Assembly (NCBI RefSeq): GCF_010645075.1
Contig: NZ_JAADZV010000011.1
Span: 1-64,000 of the forward strand
Source of the DNA: Flavobacterium limi
Lineage (GTDB): Bacteria; Bacteroidota; Bacteroidia; Flavobacteriales; Flavobacteriaceae
Direction: 5' to 3'
DNA: 64,000 nt
How positions within the stretch are numbered: position 1 is the first letter of the stretch; every line of letters begins with the position of its first letter. This document shows, one piece after another, positions 51,639-61,152 of this stretch. Under the pieces are notes generated by a model. The model did no database searches. It saw only the letters and a program-made list of their open reading frames with translations, and had not been told where the DNA came from. A program made the position numbers and the translations under genes.

Positions 51639-53306
51639 ATGAAAAACCGAATTACATATTTTTTAATTATTGGTTTATTAGGAATACTGGTTTCCTGCGG
51701 TATAGCAAAATCAAAAAAACATCTGCCGGATATTTCAAATTATAATACAGCAAAACCAGTTGTAACAAAACTTTCTGACAGTTCTTTTATTTCTGGAATC
51801 AATTCGTTTTCAAAAAATAAACAGGGTCTTTGGGAATTATATGTCGAAGGAGATCCTTTAGAAATCGGACTTACAACGGGAGCACTGACCGATTCACTTT
51901 TGCAAAAACAGCAGCGTATTTTTTTCTCTAAAATAACCGATATCGTTCCGTCAAAATTTCAGCAGAAAATGCTTCGTCATTTTTTGAGCTGGTTCAACCG
52001 AAAATTATATCTGAATGTTCCTGAAGAATATCAAACAGAAATTTATGGGGTTTCGCAATATACTTCAACTGAATTTGACAACATTGCACCACAATATCAA
52101 AGAGGATTATATCTGCACGCTGCTCACGACATTGGTCATGCTTTGCAGGATTTAGCCTTGGTTGGCTGTTCGTCTTTTGCAGCATGGAATGAAAAATCTG
52201 AAGACGCAAATTTGATTCTCGGACGCAATTTTGACTTTTATGTAAATGACGCTTTCGCAGAAAATAAAATCATTGCGTTTGTAAAACCAAAACAGGGTTA
52301 TAATTTTATGATGGTTACGTGGCCCGGAATGATTGGAACCGTTTCCGGAATGAATCAACAAGGTTTAACTGTAACCATTAATGCTTCAAAATCTAAAATT
52401 CCGCTTATTGCCAAAACACCGATTTCGATTCTGACCCGTGAAATTTTACAGCACGCTCAAAATATTGACGAAGCGATCGCTATTGCCAAAAAACGAAAAG
52501 TATTTGTTTCAGAATCTATTATGGTAGGAAGTGCTCAGGATAACAAAGCCGTTTTGATTGAGGTTTCTCCAAAAAAAATCGATGTTTATGATATGCCAAA
52601 TACCAGTCAGTTAATCTGTTCGAATCATTTTCAGGGAGAAGCATTTAAGGATGATAAGCGAAATTTAGCACAAATTGCAGATAGTCATTCTGAATACCGA
52701 TTTGAAAGAATGCAGGAGCTTTTATCTGAAAATAAAAAAATAAATCCGCAGATTGCTTCAGAAATTCTCAGAGATAAAAACGGTTTAAATAATCTTCCGT
52801 TGGGCTACGGCAATGAAAAAGCTTTGAATCAGTTAATGGCGCATCATGGAGTTATTTTTAAACCGAAAGAAAAACTGGTTTGGGTTTCGGCTAATCCTTA
52901 TCAGCTGGGCGAATTTGTATGTTACAATTTAGATTCTGTTTTTAACGACAAAAAATCGAATGCGAAAATTTCATTTGAACAGGAAAAATTCAATATTGCC
53001 AAAGATCCTTTTATAAAAACAGAAGCTTTTCAAAACTATAAGAAGTTTAAAACTGAAGATCACAAAATGGATTTGTATCTGAAAAAAGAGGAAACAATTT
53101 CTTCTGAATTCATTGAAAATTATCAATCTTTAAACCCTGATTATTGGGTTGTGTATTATAAAACAGGATTGTACTTTTACCAAAAAAAAGAATTTCACCA
53201 GGCTCAGGTAAACTTTGAAAAAGCACTGACCAAAGAGATCACTACCGCTCCTGAAAAAGCAGAAATTGAAAAATATTTAAAAAAACTCAAAAGAAAATTA
53301 CAATGA
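51639..53306 (+). CDS. C45-type Ntn-hydrolase lipoprotein (acyltransferase-like)
   Basis: 555 residues from the ATG at 51639 (a GTG one codon earlier is less likely). The lipobox is LVSC (Cys20). The autoproteolytic nucleophile is Cys177 in LVGCSSFAAWN, followed by GRNFDFY, as in acyl-CoA:6-aminopenicillanic acid acyltransferases. The C-terminus has TPR-like helices (YYKTGLYFYQKKEFHQAQ). Anchored in the envelope, it could form or cleave the flexirubin ester or an amide. It overlaps the ligase gene by 4 bases. Confidence 0.8.
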   Translation: MKNRITYFLIIGLLGILVSCGIAKSKKHLPDISNYNTAKPVVTKLSDSSFISGINSFSKNKQGLWELYVEGDPLEIGLTTGALTDSLLQKQQRIFFSKITDIVPSKFQQKMLRHFLSWFNRKLYLNVPEEYQTEIYGVSQYTSTEFDNIAPQYQRGLYLHAAHDIGHALQDLALVGCSSFAAWNEKSEDANLILGRNFDFYVNDAFAENKIIAFVKPKQGYNFMMVTWPGMIGTVSGMNQQGLTVTINASKSKIPLIAKTPISILTREILQHAQNIDEAIAIAKKRKVFVSESIMVGSAQDNKAVLIEVSPKKIDVYDMPNTSQLICSNHFQGEAFKDDKRNLAQIADSHSEYRFERMQELLSENKKINPQIASEILRDKNGLNNLPLGYGNEKALNQLMAHHGVIFKPKEKLVWVSANPYQLGEFVCYNLDSVFNDKKSNAKISFEQEKFNIAKDPFIKTEAFQNYKKFKTEDHKMDLYLKKEETISSEFIENYQSLNPDYWVVYYKTGLYFYQKKEFHQAQVNFEKALTKEITTAPEKAEIEKYLKKLKRKLQ

Positions 53307-54598
53307 TTCCGGCAATAGAAAAAAAATCTTTAGAGGAAATTAAAATTTTTCAGGAACAAAAATTAGCTGAACTTTTAGGGTATATCAGCGGGAATTCTCC
53401 ATTTTATAAAAGACTTTTCGACGGACAAAATATTGATATTTCAAAAGTGAAAACGCTGGAAGATTTACAATTTTTGCCTGTAACTACAAAAGAGGATTTA
53501 CAACAATACAACGATGATTTTTTGTGTGTACCGCAGTATAAAATTATCGATTACGCTTCGACTTCAGGTACTTTAGGTGATCCCGTAACTTTTGGTTTAA
53601 CCGATTCTGACTTAGACCGATTGGCTTATAATGAAGCCATTTCGTTTGCCTGCGCCGGAATTTCAGAAGGCGATGTGGTACAGTTAATGACAACAATTGA
53701 CCGAAAATTTATGGCTGGTCTGGCTTATTTTTTGGGTCTTCGAAAATTGAAAGTTGGCGTTATTCGTGTGGGTGCGGGAATTCCGGAAATGCAGTGGGAT
53801 TCGATTTTAAAATACAATCCCAGTTATTTAATTACCGTTCCTTCTTTTCTTTTGAAATTAATTGAATATGCCGAAATCCACGGAATCAATTATAATAATT
53901 CGAGCATAAAAGGCGCCATCTGTATTGGGGAATCTTTGAGAGAACAGGATTTTTCGATGAATATTTTATCCAAAAAAATTACGGATAAATGGAATATCAA
54001 GTTGTATTCAACTTATGCTTCTACCGAAATGAGCACCGCTTTTACAGAGTGTGAACATGGAAAAGGCGGACATCATCATCCAGAATTAATTATTGTTGAA
54101 GTTCTTGACGAAAATAATATGCCGGTTAAAAACGGTGAAACCGGCGAACTGACTTTTACTACTTTAGGAATTGAAGCCATGCCTTTACTGCGTTTTAAAA
54201 CCGGAGATATTGTACAGCTTCACAATGAACCATGTTCTTGCGGGCGAAATACTTTGCGTGTCGGTCCGGTTGTCGGCCGTAAAAAACAAATGATCAAATA
54301 CAAAGGAACAACATTGTATCCACCTGCGATGAACGATGTTTTGAGCAGTTTTGATAATATCGAAAATCATCTTATCGAAATTTCTACCAATGATTTAGGT
54401 ACGGATGAAATCCTGATAAAAATTGCGGTTAAAAACCAAACTCCTGAATTTCTGCAGGAAATAAAAGATCACTTTAGAGCTAAATTAAGAGTAACGCCAA
54501 AAATAGAATTCGCCTCAAAAGAAGTTTTAAATCCTTTGGTTTTTAATCCGATGAGCCGAAAACCAATTCGGTTTTTTGATTACCGAAATACCATATAG
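53303..54598 (+). CDS. PaaK-like adenylate-forming ligase (4-coumarate activation)
   Basis: 431 residues similar to phenylacetate-CoA ligase. ATP-binding STSGTLGDP (86-94) and TYASTEMST are visible, as is RFKTGDI with the conserved Asp. It most likely activates 4-coumarate, the TAL product, as CoA or ACP thioester to start the polyene. It is the last gene of the cluster and is followed by a large inverted repeat. Confidence 0.85.
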   Translation: MIPAIEKKSLEEIKIFQEQKLAELLGYISGNSPFYKRLFDGQNIDISKVKTLEDLQFLPVTTKEDLQQYNDDFLCVPQYKIIDYASTSGTLGDPVTFGLTDSDLDRLAYNEAISFACAGISEGDVVQLMTTIDRKFMAGLAYFLGLRKLKVGVIRVGAGIPEMQWDSILKYNPSYLITVPSFLLKLIEYAEIHGINYNNSSIKGAICIGESLREQDFSMNILSKKITDKWNIKLYSTYASTEMSTAFTECEHGKGGHHHPELIIVEVLDENNMPVKNGETGELTFTTLGIEAMPLLRFKTGDIVQLHNEPCSCGRNTLRVGPVVGRKKQMIKYKGTTLYPPAMNDVLSSFDNIENHLIEISTNDLGTDEILIKIAVKNQTPEFLQEIKDHFRAKLRVTPKIEFASKEVLNPLVFNPMSRKPIRFFDYRNTI

Positions 54599-54614
54599 AA
54601 ACTTATTTTTTTCA

Positions 54615-54683
54615 CCATATAAGCTATATAAGTTCATATTAAACTTTGCGTAAAGCTGAAATGAACTTATATCACTTATATGG
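54615..54683. terminator. Large inverted repeat at the end of the flexirubin cluster
   Basis: Arms 54615-54637 (CCATATAAG...AAGTTCAT) and 54661-54683 pair over 23 bases with three mismatches around a 23-base loop. Arms this long suggest a strong terminator or an RNA-stabilising hairpin. It lacks a proper T tract, so the terminator call is tentative. Confidence 0.55.
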
Positions 54684-54706
54684 TTTAATTTCAGCTTATT
54701 GAATGT

Positions 54707-54740
54707 TTTGCTGTGAATTGAACTAAATGTTGTAATTTTG
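54707..54740 (+). promoter_or_regulatory. dusB promoter
   Basis: TTTG at 54707-54710 and TAATTTTG at 54733-54740 match the Bacteroidota -33/-7 elements (22-base spacing), placed 16 bases before the ATG at 54756. Confidence 0.55.
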
Positions 54741-54755
54741 CAAAAAATATTGAAG

Positions 54756-55748
54756 ATGGTCAAGATTGGCAACATAGAATTACCTGAATTTCCTTTATTA
54801 CTCGCACCGATGGAAGATGTTAGTGATCCGCCGTTTCGCAGATTATGCAAAACACATGGTGCTGACATGATGTACTCTGAATTTATTTCGTCAGAAGGAT
54901 TGATTCGTGATGCTATAAAAAGCCGCATGAAACTGGATATTTTTGATTACGAACGCCCTGTCGGGATTCAGATTTTTGGTGGTGATGAAGAAGCGATGGA
55001 AATGTCGTCTAAAATTGTTTCTACTGTAAAGCCGGATTTAGTAGATATCAATTTTGGATGTCCGGTAAAAAAAGTAGTTTGCAGAGGTGCCGGAGCCGGA
55101 GTTTTAAAAGATGTTGATTTAATGGTACGTCTGACCAAAGCGGTCATCAAAGGTACTGATTTGCCTGTTACAGTAAAAACACGCTTAGGCTGGGATGACA
55201 GCTCCATTAATATTGATGAAGTGGCAGAAAGGCTTCAGGATATTGGCGTTCAGGCTTTGACCATTCACGCCAGAACCCGTGCCCAAATGTACAAAGGTCA
55301 TTCTGACTGGTCGCATATTGCACGTGTAAAAAACAACCCAAGAATTACCATGCCTATTTTCGGAAACGGCGATATCGATAGTCCGGAAAAAGCATTACAA
55401 TATAAAAACGAATACGGAATTGACGGTATCATGATTGGCCGTGCTGCGATTGGTTATCCGTGGATTTTTAACGAGATCAAACATTTCTTTAAAACCGGAG
55501 AACACCTGCCTGCCCCAACCGTTATTGATCGTGTTGAAGCTGCGAGAAATCATTTGCAATGGTCAATGGACTGGAAAGGTGAACGTTTGGGAATTGTAGA
55601 AATGCGTCGTCATTATACCAACTACTTCAAAGGAATTCATTCGTTCAAAGAATTCAAACAAAAATTAGTTACCACCGATGCCCCTGAAGATTTATTCGCC
55701 ATTATGAAAGAAATTGAACAGGTTTATGCAGGATATGAATTTGTTTAA
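54756..55748 (+). CDS. dusB: tRNA-dihydrouridine synthase DusB
   Basis: 330 residues. I use the ATG at 54756; the TTG at 54738 lies inside the -7 box. FMN-binding TIM barrel features are LLAPMEDVSDPPFRRL, NFGCPVKKVVCRGAG (catalytic Cys), and MIGRAAIGYPW. It reduces uridines in tRNA. It has its own promoter and a hairpin after the stop. Confidence 0.93.
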   Translation: MVKIGNIELPEFPLLLAPMEDVSDPPFRRLCKTHGADMMYSEFISSEGLIRDAIKSRMKLDIFDYERPVGIQIFGGDEEAMEMSSKIVSTVKPDLVDINFGCPVKKVVCRGAGAGVLKDVDLMVRLTKAVIKGTDLPVTVKTRLGWDDSSINIDEVAERLQDIGVQALTIHARTRAQMYKGHSDWSHIARVKNNPRITMPIFGNGDIDSPEKALQYKNEYGIDGIMIGRAAIGYPWIFNEIKHFFKTGEHLPAPTVIDRVEAARNHLQWSMDWKGERLGIVEMRRHYTNYFKGIHSFKEFKQKLVTTDAPEDLFAIMKEIEQVYAGYEFV

Positions 55749-55754
55749 AACATA

Positions 55755-55782
55755 AAAAGACCTTCGTAACTGAAGGTCTTTT
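55755..55782. terminator. Terminator between dusB and the MATE gene
   Basis: Stem AAAGACCTTC with GAAGGTCTTT around a 6-base loop, with A and T flanks, between two convergent genes. Confidence 0.85.
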
Positions 55783-55789
55783 CGCTTTA

Positions 55790-57217
55790 TTATACTTGCA
55801 CCCGTTTCCACTTTCCTCTTTTGTAGAAAAAGATTCCAGCTAAAGTAATGGCAGTTTCAGCAACCGGAATAGCAATAAAAACTCCAGTTGGTCCCATATT
55901 AAAATGTTTGGCCAAAACATACGCCAATGGAATTTGAAATAACCAAAACCCGAAAAAATTGATTCCGGTTGGTGTCCAGGTATCTCCTGCACCATTGAAG
56001 GTATTGATTAAAACCATTCCGATTCCGTAGAAAACAAATCCGATACTCATCGTTCGCAATGCTTCGGCTGCTATTGTTTTTACCATTTCATCATTAGTGA
56101 AAAAAGAAATAATATAGTTGCCAAAAACTAATGTAATAATCATAATCGAAGCCATGAAAATCACATTGTATCGGGCAGTTGTAAAAACTGATTTCTCGGC
56201 ACGTTCGATTTGTTTTGCACCCAAATTCTGTCCGACTAAAGTTGCGGCCGCATTACTCAACCCCCAGGCAGGAAGAATGAAAAACATCATAATCCTGAGT
56301 GCGGTCTGATAACCTGCCGAACCGTGATCGCCTCCGGTTGTGGCTACTAATTGTGCCAGGAAGATCCAGCTGCAGGACGCAATTACGAATTGTAAAATTC
56401 CCGGAGCTGCAATTTTTATTAAAGCCTTTATTTGTTTAAAATCAGGTGCGAAATAAGCAATTTTAATTTTTAAAACACCATTTCCAAAAAACAAATGGTA
56501 TAACTGGTATAAAACCCCAATGCTTCTTCCAAAAGTTGTAGCCAAAGCCGCTCCTACTAATCCAAAAGCAGGAACTGGCCCTAAGCCATTAATTAAAATC
56601 GGACACAAAATGATATTGCAGATATTTGCAATCCAAAGACTTTTCATGGCGATTGCAGCATTTCCAGCACCACGAAATATTCCGTTGATTAAAAACAAAA
56701 GCATGATGCACAAACTCGAGCCAATCATAATTTGGGTGAATCGAAAACCGTGCTCAGCAGATTCTAATGAGGACCCCATTAAAATCAAAATATCTTTCGC
56801 ATAAATAATTCCGAAAATGCTCAATACACTATTAACTGCAAAAGCAATAATAATAGCCTGCATTCCGGCTTTTGCAGCTGCTATCGGATCTTTTTCTCCA
56901 ATACGTCTCGCCACCACTGCTGTCGCCGCCATACTCATCCCGATAGCCAGTGAATAAATAACTGTTAATACCGATTCTGTTAAACCAACGGTCTGAATTG
57001 CAAAACTGCTGTTTTCTAAATGCCCGACGAAATATAAATCGACCAAAGCAAAAACCGATTCCATCATCATTTCCAAAACCATCGGAATGGCTAATAGAAT
57101 TACTGCTTTTTTGATACTGCCGGATGTATAGTCGAAAGATTCGTCGCCTTTAAGGGCTTGTTTTAATGTAGTTAAAATTTTAGAAAATAGATTTTTCTTT
57201 ATAACTGTTTCTGTCAT
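55790..57217 (-). CDS. MATE-family efflux transporter
   Basis: 475 residues with about twelve membrane helices in two related halves (LAIPMVLEMMMESVFALVDLYFVG at the start of the first; VGQNLGAKQIERAEKS in the second). MATE pumps export cationic drugs and metabolites using Na+ or H+. The N-terminus has about 40 soluble residues before the first helix, longer than usual. The 170 bases upstream (57218-57386) hold no other gene. Confidence 0.9.
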   Translation of the reverse strand: MTETVIKKNLFSKILTTLKQALKGDESFDYTSGSIKKAVILLAIPMVLEMMMESVFALVDLYFVGHLENSSFAIQTVGLTESVLTVIYSLAIGMSMAATAVVARRIGEKDPIAAAKAGMQAIIIAFAVNSVLSIFGIIYAKDILILMGSSLESAEHGFRFTQIMIGSSLCIMLLFLINGIFRGAGNAAIAMKSLWIANICNIILCPILINGLGPVPAFGLVGAALATTFGRSIGVLYQLYHLFFGNGVLKIKIAYFAPDFKQIKALIKIAAPGILQFVIASCSWIFLAQLVATTGGDHGSAGYQTALRIMMFFILPAWGLSNAAATLVGQNLGAKQIERAEKSVFTTARYNVIFMASIMIITLVFGNYIISFFTNDEMVKTIAAEALRTMSIGFVFYGIGMVLINTFNGAGDTWTPTGINFFGFWLFQIPLAYVLAKHFNMGPTGVFIAIPVAETAITLAGIFFYKRGKWKRVQV

Positions 57218-57386
57218 GATATTTTAGGATAAATGATAAATTTGTCCAGATTCTATAAACCTGAACTGAAAAGTAAAAAGCGTAAGTATCCTAATTATTT
57301 AAAAAAATAAAATAGGATTAAGCAGAAACAATCATATGCTGTAGAATTTTTGAGGCAGTAAATATAAGTATTTTTTAGAAAAAATA

Positions 57387-58586
57387 TTAATCCAGTAATT
57401 TTTTACTAACGCGGCTGCTGGCAATTAAGGAAGCCACAAAACCAAGCGAAACAATAGTTGCCATTACAATGAATACATTTTCTAAAGAAAAAACAACAGG
57501 ATAAGCCAAAGTTGGCGTAATCATAATCAGTTCATATTGTTGTTGAAGAAGAACTAAAATCATCCCCAAGACAAGACCAATTATACCGCCAAAAACACTG
57601 AGTAAAGTTCCCTGAAGCAAAAATATTTTTCGAAGATGATTAATTTCGGTTCCCAGGTTGAAAAGTGTTTTTAAGTTTCCTTTCTTTTCTAAAATCATCA
57701 TAATTAAGGCTCCTACCAAATTAAAAAGTGCCACAATTATAACGAGCGTGAAGATCAAATAAACAACTATGTTTTCAGTATTGAGCATCTTATATAATGA
57801 CTCATTAAGTTCTGCCCTGTTTTTCAGGGTAATTTTATTTTTGAAAATAGTCTGTAGTTGAGAGCGTATCGCTTTCTCATCAGCATTTGGTTTGAATTTT
57901 AATTCGATTCCCGAAATCTGATTGGTTTTATACATTAATAATTCCTGTACCAAACCTAAATCAGCGAATACATATTTAGAATCCAGTTCTTCGCTGATAG
58001 AATAAATCCCGACAGGCAATACATCTGTTTTATTGAAAGCTTCTTGGGGATTGTCAATTGCTCCTTTTCCGGGTTTAGGCGCAAAAATCTGTAATGGATT
58101 CTCAAAATCCAGAATTCCCATAGAAAAATCCTGCGTAATTCCATATCCAATCACAACCTGATAACTGTCCGGTTTTAGCCACTGCCCATTAAACAGCTTT
58201 TTTTTGACATCGTTTACGACAGGATAAAGACTGTCTACACCTTTTAAATAAGTAACCTGTTGTTTGTCTTTAAATAAAAACAAAACACGTTCTTCGATAA
58301 TTTTAGTGTAGGAAGCTACACCTTCTATTTTCTTAATTTGAGTTTCCTGATCAGGTGTAATTAAAAATGACTTTCCATAGGTACTGGTCATTTTTAGATC
58401 AGGATCAATTTCATTGGTAAAAGAAAGACTAAAAACCTTCAATCCGCTAAAAACGGACAAAACCACAAATAATGCCATGGTACCAACAATAATTCCAAGA
58501 CTGGCAATTAAATTGATGATATTAATAGCATTATTTTTGCTTATACTTAAAAGATAACGTTTGGCTATGTAAAGGGGGAAATTCAA
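57387..58586 (-). CDS. FtsX-like/LolCE-type ABC transporter permease
   Basis: 399 residues. One N-terminal membrane helix (about 22-47) and a periplasmic domain of about 200 residues precede three C-terminal helices with the FtsX-type segment, as in LolC and LolE. It probably takes part in releasing lipoproteins from the inner membrane. It follows rbfA by one base, so they are cotranscribed. The ATP-binding partner is not in the window. Confidence 0.87.
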   Translation of the reverse strand: MNFPLYIAKRYLLSISKNNAINIINLIASLGIIVGTMALFVVLSVFSGLKVFSLSFTNEIDPDLKMTSTYGKSFLITPDQETQIKKIEGVASYTKIIEERVLFLFKDKQQVTYLKGVDSLYPVVNDVKKKLFNGQWLKPDSYQVVIGYGITQDFSMGILDFENPLQIFAPKPGKGAIDNPQEAFNKTDVLPVGIYSISEELDSKYVFADLGLVQELLMYKTNQISGIELKFKPNADEKAIRSQLQTIFKNKITLKNRAELNESLYKMLNTENIVVYLIFTLVIIVALFNLVGALIMMILEKKGNLKTLFNLGTEINHLRKIFLLQGTLLSVFGGIIGLVLGMILVLLQQQYELIMITPTLAYPVVFSLENVFIVMATIVSLGFVASLIASSRVSKKLLD

Positions 58587-58587
58587 T

Positions 58588-58980
58588 TTATGATTTTCTT
58601 CTTTTTTCTAAAAGATCACGGTTTTCAATTGGGTTCTCTTTGCCTGCTAAAGCATTGTCAATTTTTTCGATATAATCTAATGAGTCATCAATAAAAAATA
58701 CTAAGTTAGGCACACGACGTAATTGCAAACGTACACGTTGTGATAAATCATGTTTTATTAAAGCTGTATTAGATTTAATTCCTGCTAAAGTTTCTTTTGC
58801 TTTTTCTTGTGGAAATATGCTTAAATATACTGTCGCCACAGATAAATCAGTAGTAACACTTACTTTGGATACCGAAATTACTAAATTATTGATTCCGTTT
58901 TTTCTCACTTCTCCCTGCAAAATATCAACCAGATCTTTCTGAATGACACCTCCTATTTTTTTCTGTCTGTTTGTTTCCAT
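58588..58980 (-). CDS. rbfA: Ribosome-binding factor A
   Basis: 130 residues with the RbfA pattern: METNRQKKIGGVIQKDLVDIL at the start, SVSKVSVTTDLSVATVYLSIF in the middle, and LRRVPNLVFFIDDSLDY near the end. It binds the 30S subunit and helps 16S rRNA maturation and cold adaptation. It is first in a two-gene unit with the permease, with a TATTTTTG box just upstream. Confidence 0.95.
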   Translation of the reverse strand: METNRQKKIGGVIQKDLVDILQGEVRKNGINNLVISVSKVSVTTDLSVATVYLSIFPQEKAKETLAGIKSNTALIKHDLSQRVRLQLRRVPNLVFFIDDSLDYIEKIDNALAGKENPIENRDLLEKRRKS

Positions 58981-58984
58981 ACTG

Positions 58985-58992
58985 CAAAAATA
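58985..58992 (-). promoter_or_regulatory. rbfA promoter -7 box
   Basis: On the reverse strand TATTTTTG fits TAnnTTTG a few bases before the rbfA ATG at 58980. That is very close to the start and would give an almost leaderless messenger. The -33 element is not clear. Confidence 0.4.
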
Positions 58993-59097
58993 CTATTTTT
59001 AAATTCAATCGTATAATTTCGATCGAAAGAAGCAATTTCAATTCAAAAATTAAATTTTGTATATCACAAAAAAGGGAGCAAAACGCTCCCTATATTC

Positions 59098-60381
59098 TTA
59101 TCTGTTTTGTAACCAGCCTTCCGGATTATTGTTTGATGTATTTTGAAGAATCAAAAACTTGATTACTGTTTTACCTGTATCCCCGCTGGTTCTTACTTTT
59201 CCAATACTTTGTTTGATATTAACCTTATCACCTTTGTTTACAAAAACCTGACTCAGATTTTGATAAACAGTAAAATAATCTCCGTGCTGAATCATAACTG
59301 CTCTGTTGATTGGCGATAAGACCATAATACTTGATACTTCACCTTCAAATACTGCTCTTGCAGTAGCTCCTGATTCAGTAGTAATCTCGACTCCTGAATT
59401 ATGAACGGTTAAAGTAGGATAAAGCGGGTGTGGCTGATCTCCATATCCTAATGAGATGAATCCTTTTTCTACCGGCCATGGTAATTTTCCTCTGTTTGCC
59501 TTAAAATCAGCAGCTAATATTTTACCTTCAGGTGTCAATGCAATTTTTGATGACGAAACTGGGGCTTTAGCTGTAGTCGAGCCGGGATTTTCCTTTGCCC
59601 TTTCTAACGCAGCTTTTCTGTTTGCTTCAGCAATTGCTTCACGAATTAAACGGTCAATTTGTCTGTCAATTCTTTTAGACTCCTGCTGTTTACTTCTTGT
59701 ATCGGCAATAATTTTATTCTTATCTTTTTTAAGCGAATTCACTAACTTTTGCTGTTCTTTCTTTTCAACTTCAAGGCTTTGTTTTTCTTTTTGATTTTCA
59801 ACAATTATCTTTTTCTTTTCTTTTCTCTGACCATCTAATTTAGCATTATACTCAACTAGTTCTGCTGTTTTAGATTGTATTTCTAACCCTTGGTTTTTTC
59901 TGAAATTAGTATATTGTTTTAAATATTGTGCTCTTTTATATGCTTGTAAAAAACTTTCAGAAGACAAAATAAACATCGCCCGGCTCTGTTCTGAACGGCT
60001 TTTGTATGATTTTAAAATCATCTTGGCATAATCTTCTTTTAGGGCTGCTAATTCTCTTTTTAGTTTATTAACTTTTAATTGATTAATATACATGTCATTG
60101 CCTAAAACTCGTTCCTGCTTAGAAGTAGTATTAATCAATTTCTCTTTAAGTTTTATTTTGTTCTGCTGGATCAAAAAAACATTTACAGCAGACTTTTCCT
60201 TTTTCTTTACCGATTGCAGCATTTTTTCATTGTCCCTGATTTGCTGCTGAATCTGAGCTTTTCGCTGTTCCAGTTTTTCTTGTTGCGAGTCCTGTCCCCA
60301 GACAAAAGCTGTGGCGCATATAAAAATTAGGCTTAGGAGAAATTTTGGCATTTTTTGATATCTTTTTGCAAATTTAGTCAA
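59098..60381 (-). CDS. EnvC-like murein hydrolase activator (degenerate M23 domain)
   Basis: 427 residues: signal peptide (cut near VWGQ), a long coiled coil (about 25-270), and a C-terminal LytM/M23 domain. The metal-ligand positions are altered: HNSGVEI instead of HxGxD, and VIKFLIL where HxH is expected. That loss is typical of EnvC-type activators, which stimulate amidases rather than cut murein. It overlaps the DUF4292 lipoprotein gene by 8 bases. Confidence 0.88.
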   Translation of the reverse strand: MTKFAKRYQKMPKFLLSLIFICATAFVWGQDSQQEKLEQRKAQIQQQIRDNEKMLQSVKKKEKSAVNVFLIQQNKIKLKEKLINTTSKQERVLGNDMYINQLKVNKLKRELAALKEDYAKMILKSYKSRSEQSRAMFILSSESFLQAYKRAQYLKQYTNFRKNQGLEIQSKTAELVEYNAKLDGQRKEKKKIIVENQKEKQSLEVEKKEQQKLVNSLKKDKNKIIADTRSKQQESKRIDRQIDRLIREAIAEANRKAALERAKENPGSTTAKAPVSSSKIALTPEGKILAADFKANRGKLPWPVEKGFISLGYGDQPHPLYPTLTVHNSGVEITTESGATARAVFEGEVSSIMVLSPINRAVMIQHGDYFTVYQNLSQVFVNKGDKVNIKQSIGKVRTSGDTGKTVIKFLILQNTSNNNPEGWLQNR

Positions 60382-61150
60382 TTATAACTTTTTTATAGCC
60401 ACTTGGAACACTATATGGAAAAGAAAGTTCTTCGTTAAACGAAATACTATTGTAATTTAAATTAATATTTGTTTTCCCTTTTGGCTGAATGGCATTAATT
60501 TCAATATTTGTTGGAAGCGTCCCCTGATTAAAAACCTTATTGTCAGAATATTTAATTTCTAACATTCTGTTTTCCGAAGCTTGCGAAATTTGCTCTTTCT
60601 GAATTAAATATTTTTCAGGCTCTAGAAAAAAAGTTTTTTTCAGGTTTGTTTCTTTTTCATCTTCCAAGCGAATAAGGTTCTCTACGATAGTTTGGGTATA
60701 TTTCCCTTTTCTTAAATCATCTAAAGCTTCACCCACTAATAGATTTTGCACTTTATTGTAATTTAATTCTGTCCCCAGCCATTTACTTAAGCTTGTGAAA
60801 TCTCCTTCATAATAACTGCCTTTTATTTTTTCATAATAACTTACTGTTGTTGGTGTAATTAAAGCTTTTGCCATTGTGATTCCGAGAAAACGAACGCTCA
60901 CTAGAATTTGCTTGTCTTTTTCAATTTTAATTTCAGCTGTTACATTCTGACTTTGCTTTTCATCTTCATACTTTGCGCTGGCTTTGATGTATAATGTCGA
61001 AAAATCTAATTTGTTCTCGTAATGCTTTTCTACTGTTTTATTATCAATCTTGACTGTGGTTTCTGTATTACTATTTTGCACTGCAACAGCTTTTGATTTA
61101 CAAGAAATCATTAAAATTGTTACTATTAGTATTGCTATATATTTTTTCAT
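60374..61150 (-). CDS. DUF4292 lipoprotein
   Basis: 258 residues with a lipoprotein signal (lipobox MISC) and the DUF4292 pattern (ISVRFLGITMAKALITP-like strand, SYYEKIKGSYYEGDF). It is related in fold to LolA/LolB carriers. It lies between the TPR gene and envC, within a four-gene reverse-strand set for envelope functions. Confidence 0.82.
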   Translation of the reverse strand: MKKYIAILIVTILMISCKSKAVAVQNSNTETTVKIDNKTVEKHYENKLDFSTLYIKASAKYEDEKQSQNVTAEIKIEKDKQILVSVRFLGITMAKALITPTTVSYYEKIKGSYYEGDFTSLSKWLGTELNYNKVQNLLVGEALDDLRKGKYTQTIVENLIRLEDEKETNLKKTFFLEPEKYLIQKEQISQASENRMLEIKYSDNKVFNQGTLPTNIEINAIQPKGKTNINLNYNSISFNEELSFPYSVPSGYKKVIID

Positions 61151-61152
61151 CT

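Noticed and set aside
54738..54755. TTG start for dusB
   Set aside because: It overlaps the -7 box TAATTTTG; the ATG at 54756 fits the family N-terminus.
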